Of a stretch of 42,095 bases of DNA, positions 41,149 through 42,095 are shown piece by piece; the stretch's first letter is position 1, and every line of letters starts with the position of its first letter. Origin of the DNA: Chloroflexi bacterium B3_Chlor (GTDB lineage Bacteria; Chloroflexota; Anaerolineae; UBA7937; B3-Chlor); contig NJBK01000027.1 of the NCBI GenBank assembly GCA_005223035.1, forward strand, positions 1 through 42,095. The letters run 5' to 3'. The position numbers and the translations under genes are program-made. The notes beneath the pieces are model-generated. The model made no database searches. It was not told where the DNA came from and worked only from the letters and a program-made list of their open reading frames with translations.

Positions 41149-42095
41149 CTATACAAGCGACTTTCGACGCCCCAATAGTGTCTGGCCGGCTGCACGGGCA
41201 AAATGCGCACGGTAGGCTGCGGTCTCCTCGAGCAGCGCCCTCAAATGGGCCTCCGCTCCTGGCAGATCAGCTGCTTTCGTCTGGTGGCTCTCACCCAGCC
41301 GAATCTCATCACCGTCTTCCTCCAACACCGCGACGTGCCCACGGCAAACAAGCCAGGCGATACCCGCCCTCACGGTTGCCTCGCGCTGCGCGGTCGCCGC
41401 TGCCAGAGTCGCAATGCTGGCCCTGCTTTGACTCGAGTTCAGTGCACTCTTCACCAGGCCGCTCAGACGCTTCAAGAACCGTTCAGGATGGTCCGAACCG
41501 GGATCCAGACCGAATACGTAGACCGTCTCAGGCGATACCCTCTCCAGGGCCTCCTGCAACTCATCGGGTCCGGGAGGCGCGGTCCAGATGACCAGGCTCT
41601 TCGATGGGCCAAGCTCCAACCGGTCCTGGCCAGCGACCTGTGCCTTGGCTGTGGCCTCGCTCCATACCTGTACGGCATCTTGCGCACGAACACGCTCCAG
41701 CATTCGTAGAGGACTGGCCTCTCCTCTGTAGTCCACCACCCGTACCGGCTGGACTTCAGGACCACGCTCTACGGCCGGGCCTTCAACCGGACGAGCGTCC
41801 AGCCACTCCATCTGCACATCCCGCTGACCACGATAGTCGCTCGCCCGAACGGCATACGCCAGGTCAAAGCGGCCTTGCGGCAGCGAACTAGCCTCACCGC
41901 GCCACCAAATCGCCTTTGCCTGAGTGCCCTCATCGTCCTCAACAACCAACTGAAGATGTTCACCATTCCGACCGACCGCTCTGTGGGTCTTGAGCTCAAG
42001 CCCCGCAGTCGCCAGTGTCAGCGGCGGATTGCCAGGACCGAATGGAGCCAGCCGCTCCAACTCCTCAACTAGATCGAGTGACAGAGCGGCCAGCG
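41149..42095 (-). CDS. recJ: RecJ single-strand exonuclease, C-terminal part (cut by window edge)
   Basis: The frame is open through the window end, so the gene continues upstream and the catalytic DHH/DHHA1 domains are outside. The visible 315 residues begin with LAALSLDLVEELERLAPFG and PGNPPL, the link between DHHA1 and the OB domain of RecJ. The OB domain follows (LATAGLELKTHRAVG, HLQLVVEDDEGTQAKAIWW, DLAYAVRASDYRGQRDVQM). The C-terminal domain of about 190 residues is longer than in E. coli RecJ and resembles the extended forms of other bacteria; it includes AWLVCRGHVAVLEEDGDE. RecJ degrades 5' single-stranded ends in recombination and mismatch repair. Confidence 0.85.
   Translation of the reverse strand, partial: LAALSLDLVEELERLAPFGPGNPPLTLATAGLELKTHRAVGRNGEHLQLVVEDDEGTQAKAIWWRGEASSLPQGRFDLAYAVRASDYRGQRDVQMEWLDARPVEGPAVERGPEVQPVRVVDYRGEASPLRMLERVRAQDAVQVWSEATAKAQVAGQDRLELGPSKSLVIWTAPPGPDELQEALERVSPETVYVFGLDPGSDHPERFLKRLSGLVKSALNSSQSRASIATLAAATAQREATVRAGIAWLVCRGHVAVLEEDGDEIRLGESHQTKAADLPGAEAHLRALLEETAAYRAHFARAAGQTLLGRRKSLV

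Noticed and set aside
1-42095. CRISPR array, insertion sequence or prophage
   Set aside because: No regularly spaced direct repeats, transposase or integrase motifs, or phage structural genes were seen on either strand.

Overview
The window is a chromosomal segment of an anaerobic bacterium that fixes or oxidises carbon through the Wood-Ljungdahl (reductive acetyl-CoA) pathway in its bacterial, tetrahydrofolate-based form. It carries formate-THF ligase, FolD, MetF/MetV, AcsE, both corrinoid protein subunits and full-length bacterial-type CODH and acetyl-CoA synthase. The moderately high GC, near-consensus sigma-70 promoters, a LuxR-HTH/membrane/Kelch protein and the mix of housekeeping genes suggest an uncultured Chloroflexota lineage. 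That placement is an inference, because no rRNA gene is present.

Layout. 1-989 has no recognisable gene. 990-6912 holds an IclR regulator, a minus-strand tRNA-Lys with a consensus promoter, a membrane-anchored LuxR/Kelch protein, an AAA+ ATPase with a winged-helix-like N-terminus, and, divergently, a UvsE repair endonuclease with a nuclease-like protein. 6967-33891 is a roughly 27 kb run of plus-strand genes: fhs (behind a structured leader), an HMA-like small protein, cooS, acsB, acsD, acsC, acsE, a giant HdrA-GltD/NfnB-HdrA fusion, mvhD (read through an in-frame UGA as a selenoprotein), metV1, hydrogenase small and large subunits, a cNMP-domain histidine kinase, metF1, two single-domain response regulators, metV2, metF2, an hdrC-hdrB fusion, folD and a hydrogenase maturation protease. 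34005-42095 is a minus-strand block: acyl-CoA synthetase, endonuclease IV, adenine deaminase, a lipoyl E2 acyltransferase, a two-TM protein and the 3' part of recJ.

How it fits together. Fhs, FolD and MetF/MetV would carry formate to methyl-THF, AcsE moves the methyl group to the AcsC/AcsD corrinoid protein, and CooS/AcsB make acetyl-CoA. A cytoplasmic-looking [NiFe] hydrogenase, selenocysteine MvhD, the HdrA-GltD-HdrA fusion and HdrCB are encoded among the two metVF pairs. This suggests a flavin-based bifurcating complex coupling H2, ferredoxin, NAD(P)H and methylene-THF reduction. The kinase and two receivers inside the run may regulate it. Formate dehydrogenase, a separate cyclohydrolase and the CODH/ACS nickel-insertion ATPases (CooC, AcsF) are not seen here.

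The most notable points are the selenocysteine MvhD with a bacterial-type SECIS hairpin, the 1489-residue triple flavoprotein fusion, a hydrogenase that looks like group 1 but lacks a Tat signal, and a promoter/leader/terminator unit ahead of fhs.
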